From Mesorhizobium waimense (GTDB taxonomy: Bacteria > Pseudomonadota > Alphaproteobacteria > Rhizobiales > Rhizobiaceae): a DNA stretch of 64,000 nt. Shown here piece by piece: positions 27,892-34,612 of this stretch. The stretch is from contig NZ_QZWZ01000014.1 in NCBI RefSeq assembly GCF_003601975.1, positions 62,001-126,000 on the forward strand. The letters are read 5' to 3'. A program made the position numbers and the translations under genes. The notes under the pieces were generated by a model that made no database searches, was not told where the DNA came from, and worked only from the letters and a program-made list of their open reading frames with translations. How positions within the stretch are numbered: position 1 is the stretch's first letter; the number at the start of each line of letters is the position of its first letter.

Positions 27892-27908
27892 GCATTTGGA
27901 GCACTTGA

Positions 27909-28376
27909 ATGACATTTGATCCTACCATCCAATTTCGGCCGGCCGAGCCGGCGGATGCCGCCGCCATCAGGGACATCGTGCGCGCCGCCTATGCCAGATG
28001 GGTGCCGGTGATCGGTCGTGAGCCCTTGCCGATGCGGGCCGACTACGACAAGGCCGTCCGCGAGCATCAGTTCGACCTTGCCGTCGAGAAGGACGAGATC
28101 GTCGGCCTGATCGAAACCATGCGGCATGACGATCATATCTGGATCGAGAATGTCGCGGTCGCGCCGCAGGCGCAGGGCAGGGGCATTGGCCGGCTGCTGC
28201 TCGACAGCGCCGAGCACAAGGCCGTCGAAGCCGGTTGCGCCGAACTCCGCCTGCTGACCAATGGCGCGTTCGAAGCCAACGTGTTGCTCTATCGCAAGCA
28301 CGGCTATACCGTGGACCGGGAAGAGGAATTCATGAACGGGATGACCGTCTATATGAGCAAACGATTGGCAGGGTGA
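27909..28376 (+). CDS. GNAT-family N-acetyltransferase
   Basis: A 155-residue acetyltransferase with the acetyl-CoA loop APQAQGRGIGRLLLDSAE (motif A, about residues 83-100), preceded by WIENVAV and followed by VLLYRKHGYTVDREEEFMNG. The acceptor cannot be predicted. GGAG lies about 9 bases before the ATG. A strong terminator-like hairpin ends 17 bases upstream of the start, so expression may depend on read-through. Confidence 0.85.
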   Translation: MTFDPTIQFRPAEPADAAAIRDIVRAAYARWVPVIGREPLPMRADYDKAVREHQFDLAVEKDEIVGLIETMRHDDHIWIENVAVAPQAQGRGIGRLLLDSAEHKAVEAGCAELRLLTNGAFEANVLLYRKHGYTVDREEEFMNGMTVYMSKRLAG

Positions 28377-28597
28377 TGCAGGCGGCCGGAAATGCCGGAC
28401 CGTTGCCGCTCTTCGGCCCCAGCGCTTCCTAGAACCACTCAAGGCACTCGCCGCGCACACCTGCCTAGCCGCCGTTGGCTCCCGACCGGCACAAAATCAT
28501 CGCTGTCCATTTCCAGCATCCGCCCTTATAGCCCGAGCAAGGCATGCTGCCCCCCATCCCGCATTGCACAATTCCCTCGCATCGGCAAAATACCGGC

Positions 28598-29200
28598 ATG
28601 GTCCGCTCCTCACTCGCCGTTCTGGTGATCGACGAAAACCGCATCCGTGCCTCGATCATCGAGGCGGGCTTGCGCGAGGCCGGGCACGAGCGGGTCACTG
28701 TCATCCATGATGTCACCGGCATTGCGCGGCGCATCGCCGAGATCGAGCCCGATGTCATCGTCATCGATCTCGAAAACCCCAACCGCGACATGCTGGAGAA
28801 CATGTTCCAGCTGTCGCGCGCGGTGAAGCGGCCGATCGCCATGTTTGTCGACCGCTCCGACCAGGCCTCGATCGAGGCGGCGGTCGATGCCGGTGTGTCG
28901 GCCTATGTCGTCGATGGTTTGAGGCAGGAGCGCGTCAAGCCGATCCTCGACATGGCGGTCAGCCGCTTCAACGCCTTCTCGCGCATGGCGCGCGAGCTGG
29001 AGGAGGCGCGTAGCGAGCTGGAGAGCCGCAAGGTCATCGACCGCGCCAAGGGCATTTTGATGAAGTCGCGGGGCTTGAGCGAGGAGGCGGCCTACACGCT
29101 GCTGCGCAAGACGGCGATGAACCAGAACCGCAAGATCAGCGACATCGCCCAGAGCCTGGTGACCGCCGCCGGACTGCTCGGGCCGTCGGAGGACGAATAG
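28598..29200 (+). CDS. nasT: NasT, ANTAR-domain RNA-binding antiterminator
   Basis: A 200-residue response-regulator-like protein. The N-terminal pseudo-receiver (AVLVIDENRIRASIIEAGL, VIVIDLENPNRDMLENMF) is joined by a coiled-coil to a C-terminal ANTAR domain (DRAKGILMKSRGLSEEAAYTLLRKTAM). In the NasST system NasT binds two-hexaloop RNA motifs in leader transcripts and prevents termination; NasS holds it inactive without nitrate. The ATG at 28598 is used; an earlier frame start lacks similarity. nasS follows after 2 bases, and two matching RNA targets lie 2 and 5.5 kb downstream. Confidence 0.92.
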   Translation: MVRSSLAVLVIDENRIRASIIEAGLREAGHERVTVIHDVTGIARRIAEIEPDVIVIDLENPNRDMLENMFQLSRAVKRPIAMFVDRSDQASIEAAVDAGVSAYVVDGLRQERVKPILDMAVSRFNAFSRMARELEEARSELESRKVIDRAKGILMKSRGLSEEAAYTLLRKTAMNQNRKISDIAQSLVTAAGLLGPSEDE

Positions 29201-29202
29201 GC

Positions 29203-30441
29203 ATGGCCGCGACATATCAGATCACCGCCGGCTTCATGCCGCTCTTCGACAGCGCCGTGCTGGTCGCGGCCGGCGAGATGGGTTTTGCCGCGCGCGAGGG
29301 AATCGAGCTCACCCTCCACCGCGAGACCTCCTGGGCCAACATCCGCGACCGCATCGCCATCGGCCATTTCCATCTCGCACATATGCTGGGGCCGATGCCA
29401 CTTGCCTGCAATCTCGGCCTGACGCCGCTCGCTTCCGAGACCATCGTGCCGTTCTCGCTGGGTTTGGGCGGCAACTGCGTTACCGTCTCCAACGCCGTCT
29501 GGGCCGGCATGGCGGCGCATGGTGCGGTGCCTGACCTCGATCCGGCGCGCGCCGGTGCAGCGCTGCGCGCGCTGATCCGCGAGCGGGCAGGGGCCGGCCG
29601 CGATCCGCTGCGCTTCGCGGTCGTGCATCCGCATTCCGGGCACAATTACGAACTTCGTTACTGGCTCGCCGCCTGCGGTATCGATCCGACCCAAGACATC
29701 GAGATCGTCATCGTGCCGCCGCCTTTCATGGCCGACGCGCTGGCCGCCGGCCGTATCGACGGCTATTGCGTCGGCGAACCCTGGAACAGCGCCTCCGTCG
29801 CCGCCGGCACCGGCCACATCGTCACCGTCAAGGCGCTGCTGTGGCGCAACAGCCCGGAGAAGGTGGTCGGCGTGCGCAAGGCGTGGGCTGAGGAGAACCC
29901 GGATGCGCTGGCGGCCCTGCTGCGCGCGCTGCATCATTCGGCCCGCTGGTGCCAGGACGCGGCGAACCACGCCGAACTGGCCGCGCTGATGGCGCAGCCC
30001 GGCTTTCTCGGCCTGCCGCCGGCGGTGCAGATGCCGATCCTGACCGGAAGTCTCAGTCTGGGCGGCGGCGCCGAGCGGTCGATCGACGACTTCTTCGTGC
30101 CTTTCGACAAGGCGGCGAATTTCCCCTGGAAGAGCCATGCGCTGTGGTTCTACACGCAGATGGTGCGCTGGGGGCATGTGGCGCATACGCCCCAGAACTT
30201 GGCCATCGCCCGCGATTGCTACCGGCCGGACCTCTACCGCTTGGCACTGAAACCGCAGGGCGTGGCGCTTCCCGGTGCCAATGCCAAGGTCGAGGGCGCG
30301 CTGAAGGCCGCGACTCCGGTCGGTTCGGCGGGGGCAAGCCTGGTGCTCGGTCCCGATGGTTTCTTCGACGGCCAGATCTTCGATCCCGACGAGATCGACG
30401 CCTACATTGCCGGCCAGAAATCGGCCCGCGCTGAAGCCTGA
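29203..30441 (+). CDS. nasS: NasS, cytoplasmic nitrate/nitrite sensor (NrtA-like)
   Basis: A 412-residue protein related to the NrtA/CmpA binding proteins (FMPLFDSAVLVAAGEMGFAAREG, GYCVGEPWN, FPWKSHALWFYTQM) but starting directly with the mature fold (MAATYQITAGF), with no signal peptide. That, and its position right after nasT, marks it as the NasS sensor rather than a transport protein. NasS binds NasT when nitrate is absent and releases it when nitrate or nitrite binds. Compared with the nrtA product 360 bases downstream it lacks the Tat leader. Confidence 0.92.
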   Translation: MAATYQITAGFMPLFDSAVLVAAGEMGFAAREGIELTLHRETSWANIRDRIAIGHFHLAHMLGPMPLACNLGLTPLASETIVPFSLGLGGNCVTVSNAVWAGMAAHGAVPDLDPARAGAALRALIRERAGAGRDPLRFAVVHPHSGHNYELRYWLAACGIDPTQDIEIVIVPPPFMADALAAGRIDGYCVGEPWNSASVAAGTGHIVTVKALLWRNSPEKVVGVRKAWAEENPDALAALLRALHHSARWCQDAANHAELAALMAQPGFLGLPPAVQMPILTGSLSLGGGAERSIDDFFVPFDKAANFPWKSHALWFYTQMVRWGHVAHTPQNLAIARDCYRPDLYRLALKPQGVALPGANAKVEGALKAATPVGSAGASLVLGPDGFFDGQIFDPDEIDAYIAGQKSARAEA

Positions 30442-30465
30442 TCATTTCCGCGCCATTCTTGTGCA

Positions 30466-30484
30466 TTGCACAAAAATTGTGCGT
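30466..30484 (+). promoter_or_regulatory. NtrC-binding site upstream of nrtA
   Basis: TTGCACAAAAATTGTGCGT contains GCAC-N7-GTGC, the enteric/rhizobial NtrC consensus, as a perfect inverted repeat. It lies about 125 bases upstream of a sigma-54 promoter, a normal enhancer distance. GTGCAATTGCGC just downstream may be a weaker second site. Confidence 0.8.
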
Positions 30485-30590
30485 GCAATTGCGCTAATGA
30501 ACAATCTTTGGCTTGCTCGCCCTGCGGGCGGGCGCGCCGACCAATGTGGCATATCATTGATATCATTGATGTTTGTCATCCATTCCGAAA

Positions 30591-30608
30591 CTGGCACGGT
30601 TCCTGCAT
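30591..30608 (+). promoter_or_regulatory. Sigma-54 (RpoN) promoter of nrtABC
   Basis: CTGGCACGGTTCCTGCAT has the -24 GG (30593-30594) and -12 GC (30605-30606) with the obligatory 10 bases between. Transcription should begin near 30617, giving a leader of about 180 bases before nrtA. Confidence 0.82.
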
Positions 30609-30617
30609 TGCAATAAG

Positions 30618-30740
30618 CAGACTCTTCTCGGGGTCACGGAACAGGCGTCCAATGGCGGGCGCTACAGGCAAAGCTGCCGCTCAGGTCAACACGCGATCCC
30701 GGATGGACGGACGCGCGCGGCCTGGCCGGCGGCTTTTTTG
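30618..30740 (+). promoter_or_regulatory. ANTAR (NasT) target leader RNA of nrtA
   Basis: Two hairpins with six-base loops lie side by side. P1 (30645-30662) has stem GCGTCC/GGGCGC and loop AATGGC. P2 (30667-30678) has stem GGC/GCC and loop AAAGCT. Both loops have A at position 1 and G at position 4, the rule for ANTAR targets. P2 overlaps the 5' arm of the terminator that follows, so NasT binding to P1-P2 and termination exclude each other. Confidence 0.88.
30672..30739 (+). terminator. Leader terminator (attenuator) upstream of nrtA
   Basis: AGCTGCCGCTCAGGTC (30672-30687) pairs with GGCCTGGCCGGCGGCT (30719-30734) with one mismatch and three G-U pairs, and six T residues follow. The 5' arm begins inside the loop of ANTAR hairpin P2. 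Confidence 0.85.
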
Positions 30741-30800
30741 TTTTGACCGAACACGCAATCGACGACGCGGATCCCAAGCCGCGCCCAACCGGAGATGACG

Positions 30801-32117
30801 ATGACGAAACGCATCAAGACTGAAGCCCCTCTCGAGGACATGACCCGCCGCAATTTCCTGATGGCAAGTGTTGCCACCGCGGCAACCCTGGCGGCTGCGC
30901 GTGCGCTGCTGCCCTCCGGCGCCTATGCGGCGCCGGCCGCTCCGGAAGTGACCGGCGCCAAGCTCGGCTTCATCGCGTTGACCGATGCCGCCCCGCTGAT
31001 GATCGCCAAGGAAAAGGGCCTGTTCGCCAAGTTCGGCATGCCCGATGTCGAGGTGCTGAAGCAGGCCTCCTGGGGTGCGACGCGCGACAATCTGATGCTC
31101 GGCGGCGAGGCCAACGGCATCGACGGCGCCCACATCCTGACGCCGATGCCTTACCTCATGCACACCGGCAAGGTGACGCAGAACAACCAGCCGCTGCCGA
31201 TGGCGATCGTGGCGCGGCTCAACTACGACTGCCAAGGGATCTCGGTCGCGCAGGAATATGCCGCGACCGGCGTCGGCCTCGACGCCTCCAAGTTGAAGGA
31301 CGCCTTCGCCGCCAAGAAGGCCGAGGGCAAGGAGGTGAAAGCCGCCATGACCTTCCCGGGCGGCACGCATGACCTGTGGCTGCGCTACTGGCTGGCCGCC
31401 GGCGGCATCGACCCCGACAAGGACGTCTCGACCATCGTCGTGCCGCCGCCGCAGATGGTGGCCAACATGAAGGTCGGCAACATGGACGTGTTCTGCGTCG
31501 GCGAGCCGTGGAACGAGCAACTCGTCCATCAGGGCGTCGGCTTCACCGCCGCCACCACGGGCGAATTGTGGAAGGGCCATCCCGAAAAGGCACTCGGGCT
31601 GCGCGCCGCCTTCATCGAGAAGAACCCGAACGCCACCAAGGCGATCCTGATGGCCGTCATGGAAGCCCAGCAATGGTGCGAGGCCAAGGAGAACAAGGAG
31701 GAGATGGCCGCCATCATCGGCAAGCGGCAATGGATGAACGTTCCGACCGCCGACATCATCGGCCGTCTCAAGGGCGACATCAACTACGGCAATGGCCGCG
31801 TCGCCAGCGGCACCGACCTCTACATGAAGTTCTGGAAGGACGGCGTGTCCTATCCATTCAAGAGCCACGATGCCTGGTTCCTGGCCGAGAACATCCGCTG
31901 GGGCAAGTTCGCGCCGACCACCGACATCAAGGCGCTGGTCGATCAGGTCAACCGCGAGGATTTGTGGCGCGAGGCGGCCAAGGATCTCGGTGTCGCGGCA
32001 AGCGACATACCGGCCTCCTCGTCGCGCGGTGTCGAGACCTTCTTCGACGGCAAGACCTTCGATCCGGCCAACCCGTCGGCCTATCTCGACAGCCTGAAGA
32101 TCAAGGCATCGGCTTAA
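30801..32117 (+). CDS. nrtA: NrtA, nitrate ABC transporter substrate-binding protein
   Basis: A 438-residue nitrate/nitrite binding protein. A Tat signal is present (TRRNFLMAS, twin Arg at 16-17, cleavage near ALLPSGAYA). The mature part has LGFIALTDAAPLMIAKEKGLF, FPGGTHDLWLRYWLAAGG, CVGEPWNEQLV and YPFKSHDAWFLAENIRWG, as in NrtA/NasF. The start at 30801 is preferred to an ATG two codons earlier because the duplicated copy at 34358 conserves only this one. It is the first gene after the ANTAR leader and serves high-affinity nitrate uptake with nrtB and nrtC. Confidence 0.93.
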   Translation: MTKRIKTEAPLEDMTRRNFLMASVATAATLAAARALLPSGAYAAPAAPEVTGAKLGFIALTDAAPLMIAKEKGLFAKFGMPDVEVLKQASWGATRDNLMLGGEANGIDGAHILTPMPYLMHTGKVTQNNQPLPMAIVARLNYDCQGISVAQEYAATGVGLDASKLKDAFAAKKAEGKEVKAAMTFPGGTHDLWLRYWLAAGGIDPDKDVSTIVVPPPQMVANMKVGNMDVFCVGEPWNEQLVHQGVGFTAATTGELWKGHPEKALGLRAAFIEKNPNATKAILMAVMEAQQWCEAKENKEEMAAIIGKRQWMNVPTADIIGRLKGDINYGNGRVASGTDLYMKFWKDGVSYPFKSHDAWFLAENIRWGKFAPTTDIKALVDQVNREDLWREAAKDLGVAASDIPASSSRGVETFFDGKTFDPANPSAYLDSLKIKASA

Positions 32118-32120
32118 GCG

Positions 32121-32215
32121 CAAACGGCGCAAAGCGCCGTTTGTCTGAGGCGCAACGGCGCTTGCGCCGTTGTCGCCAGCACCAACCGAGGCGCAAGCGG
32201 CGTCACCGCCGCTTG
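32121..32215 (+). repeat. Three tandem hairpins between nrtA and nrtB
   Basis: Three perfect short palindromes stand in a row: 32121-32143 (10-base arms, AAA loop), 32153-32172 (9-base arms) and 32194-32215 (9-base arms, TCAC loop). All share a core like CAA(A)CGGCGC. There is no T-tract, so they look like REP-type RNA stems that could protect nrtA mRNA and set a higher level of the binding protein than of the permease. Confidence 0.8.
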
Positions 32216-32248
32216 TCGCCAGATCCGACCACGGAGTTTTGCGAAGAC

Positions 32249-33145
32249 ATGTCCATCCAAGCCATCGAGGACACCAAGGTGAAGGCGTTTCCCGCGCCGT
32301 CCGAGCCGTCGAAGGTGATTGCTTTCGCCCCCAAGGCGCGGCGTCGCTTCGACCCGCTCGCGATCGTGAGCAAACTGGCCAGCACGCTGCTGCCGCCGGC
32401 CGTCGTCATAGTGCTTTTGCTCGTCGTCTGGCAGGTCGCCTGCTCGTCGCCGACGGCCAGCCTGCCGCCGCCGAGCCAGGTGTGGAACGAGGCCTACGAC
32501 CTGATCGCGCATCCGTTCTTCGACAACGGTCCGCAGGATATCGGGCTCGCCTGGCGGGTGCTGATCTCCCTGCAGCGGGTCGCTATCGGCTTCGGCCTGG
32601 CGGCCATCGTCGGTGTGGCGCTCGGTGCGCTGGTCGGCCAGTCGGTCTGGGCGATGCGCGGTCTCGACCCGGTGTTCCAGATCCTGCGCACCGTGCCGCC
32701 GCTCGCCTGGCTGCCACTGTCGCTCGCCGCGTTCCGCGATTCCAGCCCGTCGGCGATCTTCGTCATCTTCATCACCTCGATCTGGCCGGTGATCATCAAC
32801 ACCGCCGTCGGCGTCCGCAACATTCCTGAGGACTACCGCAACGTCGCCCGCATCCTCAGGCTCAACCAGATCGAGTTCTTCATCAAGATCATGGTGCCGG
32901 CGGCAGCCCCCTACATCTTCACGGGTCTCAGGATCGGCATCGGCCTGTCCTGGCTCGCCATCGTCGCCGCCGAGATGCTGACCGGCGGCGTCGGCATCGG
33001 CTTCTTCATCTGGGACGCATGGAACTCGTCGCGGCTGCCCGACATCATCGTCGCGCTCGCCTATATCGGCGTCACCGGCTTCTGCCTCGACCGCCTGGTC
33101 GCGGCGGTCGGCGCGTTCGTCACCCGCGGCACAACGGCAAAGTGA
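32249..33145 (+). CDS. nrtB: NrtB, nitrate ABC transporter permease
   Basis: A 298-residue inner-membrane permease of the nitrate/sulfonate/taurine type, six spans, with the EAA-type loop in the second half (YRNVARILRLNQIEFFIKIMVPAAAPYIFTGL). ILRTVPPLAWLPLSLAAF and LTGGVGIGFFIWDAWN are typical of NrtB. The ATG at 32249 is the only start that fits the family; the frame is open far upstream only in the shadow of nrtA. It pairs with the NrtC ATPase encoded 10 bases downstream. Confidence 0.92.
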   Translation: MSIQAIEDTKVKAFPAPSEPSKVIAFAPKARRRFDPLAIVSKLASTLLPPAVVIVLLLVVWQVACSSPTASLPPPSQVWNEAYDLIAHPFFDNGPQDIGLAWRVLISLQRVAIGFGLAAIVGVALGALVGQSVWAMRGLDPVFQILRTVPPLAWLPLSLAAFRDSSPSAIFVIFITSIWPVIINTAVGVRNIPEDYRNVARILRLNQIEFFIKIMVPAAAPYIFTGLRIGIGLSWLAIVAAEMLTGGVGIGFFIWDAWNSSRLPDIIVALAYIGVTGFCLDRLVAAVGAFVTRGTTAK

Positions 33146-33155
33146 GGAGAGGGCG

Positions 33156-33953
33156 ATGACGGCCTATCTGAAACTCGACCATATCGACAAATCCTTTGCC
33201 CGCGGCGGCCAGGTCAGCGAGGTGCTGAAGGACATAAGACTGACCATCGACAAGGGCGAATTCGTCTCCATCATCGGCCATTCCGGCTGCGGCAAGTCGA
33301 CCTTGCTCAACCTGATCGCCGGGCTGACCAAGGTCTCCGCCGGCGCCGTGCTGCTCGAGGACAAGGAGGTCGACAGCCCCGGACCGGAGCGCGCCGTGGT
33401 GTTCCAGAACCATAGCCTTTTGCCGTGGCTCACCGTCTACGAGAACATCAACCTGGCGGTGTCGAAGGTGTTCGGTTCGACCAAAACGAGGGCCGAGCGG
33501 CATGACTGGATCATGCGCAATCTCGACCTCGTGCAGATGGCGCATGCCAGGGACAAGCGCCCGGCCGAGATTTCCGGTGGCATGAAGCAGCGTGTCGGCA
33601 TTGCGCGTGCGCTCGCCATGGAACCGAAGATCCTGCTGCTCGACGAACCGTTCGGCGCGCTCGACGCGCTGACCCGCGCACATCTGCAGGACGCGGTGAT
33701 GGATATCCATTCCAGGCTTGGCTCGACGACGATCATGATCACCCATGATGTCGATGAGGCGGTGCTGCTCTCCGACCGCATCGTCATGATGACCAACGGT
33801 CCGGCGGCGACCGTCGGCGAGGTGCTTGCCGTGCCGCTCGCACGACCGCGCCGCCGCGTCGAACTCTCTTCCGACCGCACCTTCCTGCGCTGTCGCGAGG
33901 CGGTGTTGAAGTTCCTCTACGAACGCCACCGCTTCGTCGAAGCCGCGGAGTAA
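33156..33953 (+). CDS. nrtC: Nitrate ABC transporter ATP-binding protein (NrtC/NrtD type)
   Basis: A 265-residue ATPase with Walker A GHSGCGKS (41-48), Q-loop VFQNHSLLPWLTV, signature ISGGMKQRVGIARAL and Walker B ILLLDEPFGALDALTR. It lacks the extra NrtA-like C-terminal domain of cyanobacterial NrtC, so it is the short NrtD-like form that many proteobacteria use as the only ATPase; I keep nrtC as the usual proteobacterial label. It completes nrtABC. Confidence 0.9.
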   Translation: MTAYLKLDHIDKSFARGGQVSEVLKDIRLTIDKGEFVSIIGHSGCGKSTLLNLIAGLTKVSAGAVLLEDKEVDSPGPERAVVFQNHSLLPWLTVYENINLAVSKVFGSTKTRAERHDWIMRNLDLVQMAHARDKRPAEISGGMKQRVGIARALAMEPKILLLDEPFGALDALTRAHLQDAVMDIHSRLGSTTIMITHDVDEAVLLSDRIVMMTNGPAATVGEVLAVPLARPRRRVELSSDRTFLRCREAVLKFLYERHRFVEAAE

Positions 33954-33957
33954 GGCC

Positions 33958-34062
33958 ATGACCGAAAAACGCGTCATCAAAGGCAAAGGGCAACCTGCAT
34001 CGGCAATGGGCAATCTACCGCATTGCACAAATATTATGCTGCTGTGCAAGCATTCTGACTAA
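33958..34062 (+). pseudogene. Probable vestige of a nirB 5' end after nrtC
   Basis: The ATG 5 bases after the nrtC stop opens MTEKRVIKGKGQPAS, close to the true NirB start MTEKLVIIGNGMAP at 35935; about 31 of the first 36 bases agree. Similarity then stops and a short frame runs to 34062. It looks like the start of a former nirB that once followed nrtC directly, broken when the second promoter-leader-transporter segment came to lie between them. Chance similarity cannot be ruled out at this length. Confidence 0.45.
34023..34041 (+). promoter_or_regulatory. NtrC-binding site, second copy
   Basis: TTGCACAAATATTATGCTG shows GCAC-N7-ATGC, one mismatch from the consensus, at the same distance (about 125 bases) from a sigma-54 promoter as the first copy. 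The block GCATTGCACAAA and a following AATCTTTG are shared with the region upstream of nrtA, so the enhancer was part of the duplication. Confidence 0.7.
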
Positions 34063-34148
34063 TCTTTGATCCGCTGCCGGGCTTGGTCAAAAGTCGCGCG
34101 GCTGCGGTTTCACTTTGATTTTATTGGATAATATAGAGCGCTGTCGAA

Positions 34149-34166
34149 TTGGCACGCTTCCTGCTT
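34149..34166 (+). promoter_or_regulatory. Sigma-54 (RpoN) promoter of the transporter-nirBD-nasA genes
   Basis: TTGGCACGCTTCCTGCTT carries GG (34151-34152) and GC (34163-34164) 10 bases apart and matches the RpoN consensus better than the nrtA copy. Transcription should start near 34175. Confidence 0.84.
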
Positions 34167-34174
34167 TTAAGAAT

Positions 34175-34297
34175 ACAGGTCCGCACGGGCCAAGAGACAC
34201 AGCGTCCAATGGCGGGCGCCACAGGCAAAGCTGCCGCTCAGGTCAACACGCGATCCCGGATGGACGGACGCGCGCGGCCTGGCCGGCAGCTTTTTTG
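34175..34297 (+). promoter_or_regulatory. Second ANTAR (NasT) target leader RNA
   Basis: P1 (34202-34219, loop AATGGC) and P2 (34224-34235, loop AAAGCT) repeat those of the nrtA leader base for base in stems and loops. The spacing from promoter to P1 is also kept (38 versus 39 bases). The leader now precedes a short broken nrtA copy and then the nitrate transporter gene. Confidence 0.87.
34229..34296 (+). terminator. Leader terminator (attenuator), second copy
   Basis: AGCTGCCGCTCAGGTC (34229-34244) pairs with GGCCTGGCCGGCAGCT (34276-34291), followed by six T. Compared with copy 1 a G has become A in the 3' arm, turning a G-U pair into A-U and strengthening the stem, so this copy has been kept functional. 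Confidence 0.85.
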
Positions 34298-34357
34298 TTT
34301 TGACCGATCACCCAATCGACGGCGCTGGTCCCAAGCGGCGCCCAACCGGAGACGACG

Positions 34358-34580
34358 ATGACGAAACGGATCGGAACTGGCGCGTCCCTCGCGGACTTCA
34401 CGCGTCGCGATTTTCTGGCCAGCAGCGCGCTGACGGCGGCGCTATTCACCGCCGCGCTCCTCCTCTTTCCCGCAGGCGCCAAGACTGACGGCAGGGGTCC
34501 CGAAGTGACCACGCAAAGCTCGGTTTCAACCAGCTCGCCGATGCTGCGCCGCTGACAATTGCGAACGAACAGACAAGGGC
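34358..34580 (+). pseudogene. Truncated, frameshifted nrtA copy
   Basis: It begins MTKRIGTGASLADFTRRDFLASS, parallel to NrtA MTKRIKTEAPLEDMTRRNFLMAS, and continues to PEVT. A one-base deletion near 34515 then shifts frame, and in the new frame KLGFNQLADAAPLTIANEQ matches NrtA KLGFIALTDAAPLMIAKEK. Similarity ends near 34580. The original frame stops at 34555 after 65 codons. It may now act only as a translated leader before the transporter gene. Confidence 0.85.
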
Positions 34581-34612
34581 GGTGCCTCCCACGCCGCAAA
34601 CCGGAGCCTGAA

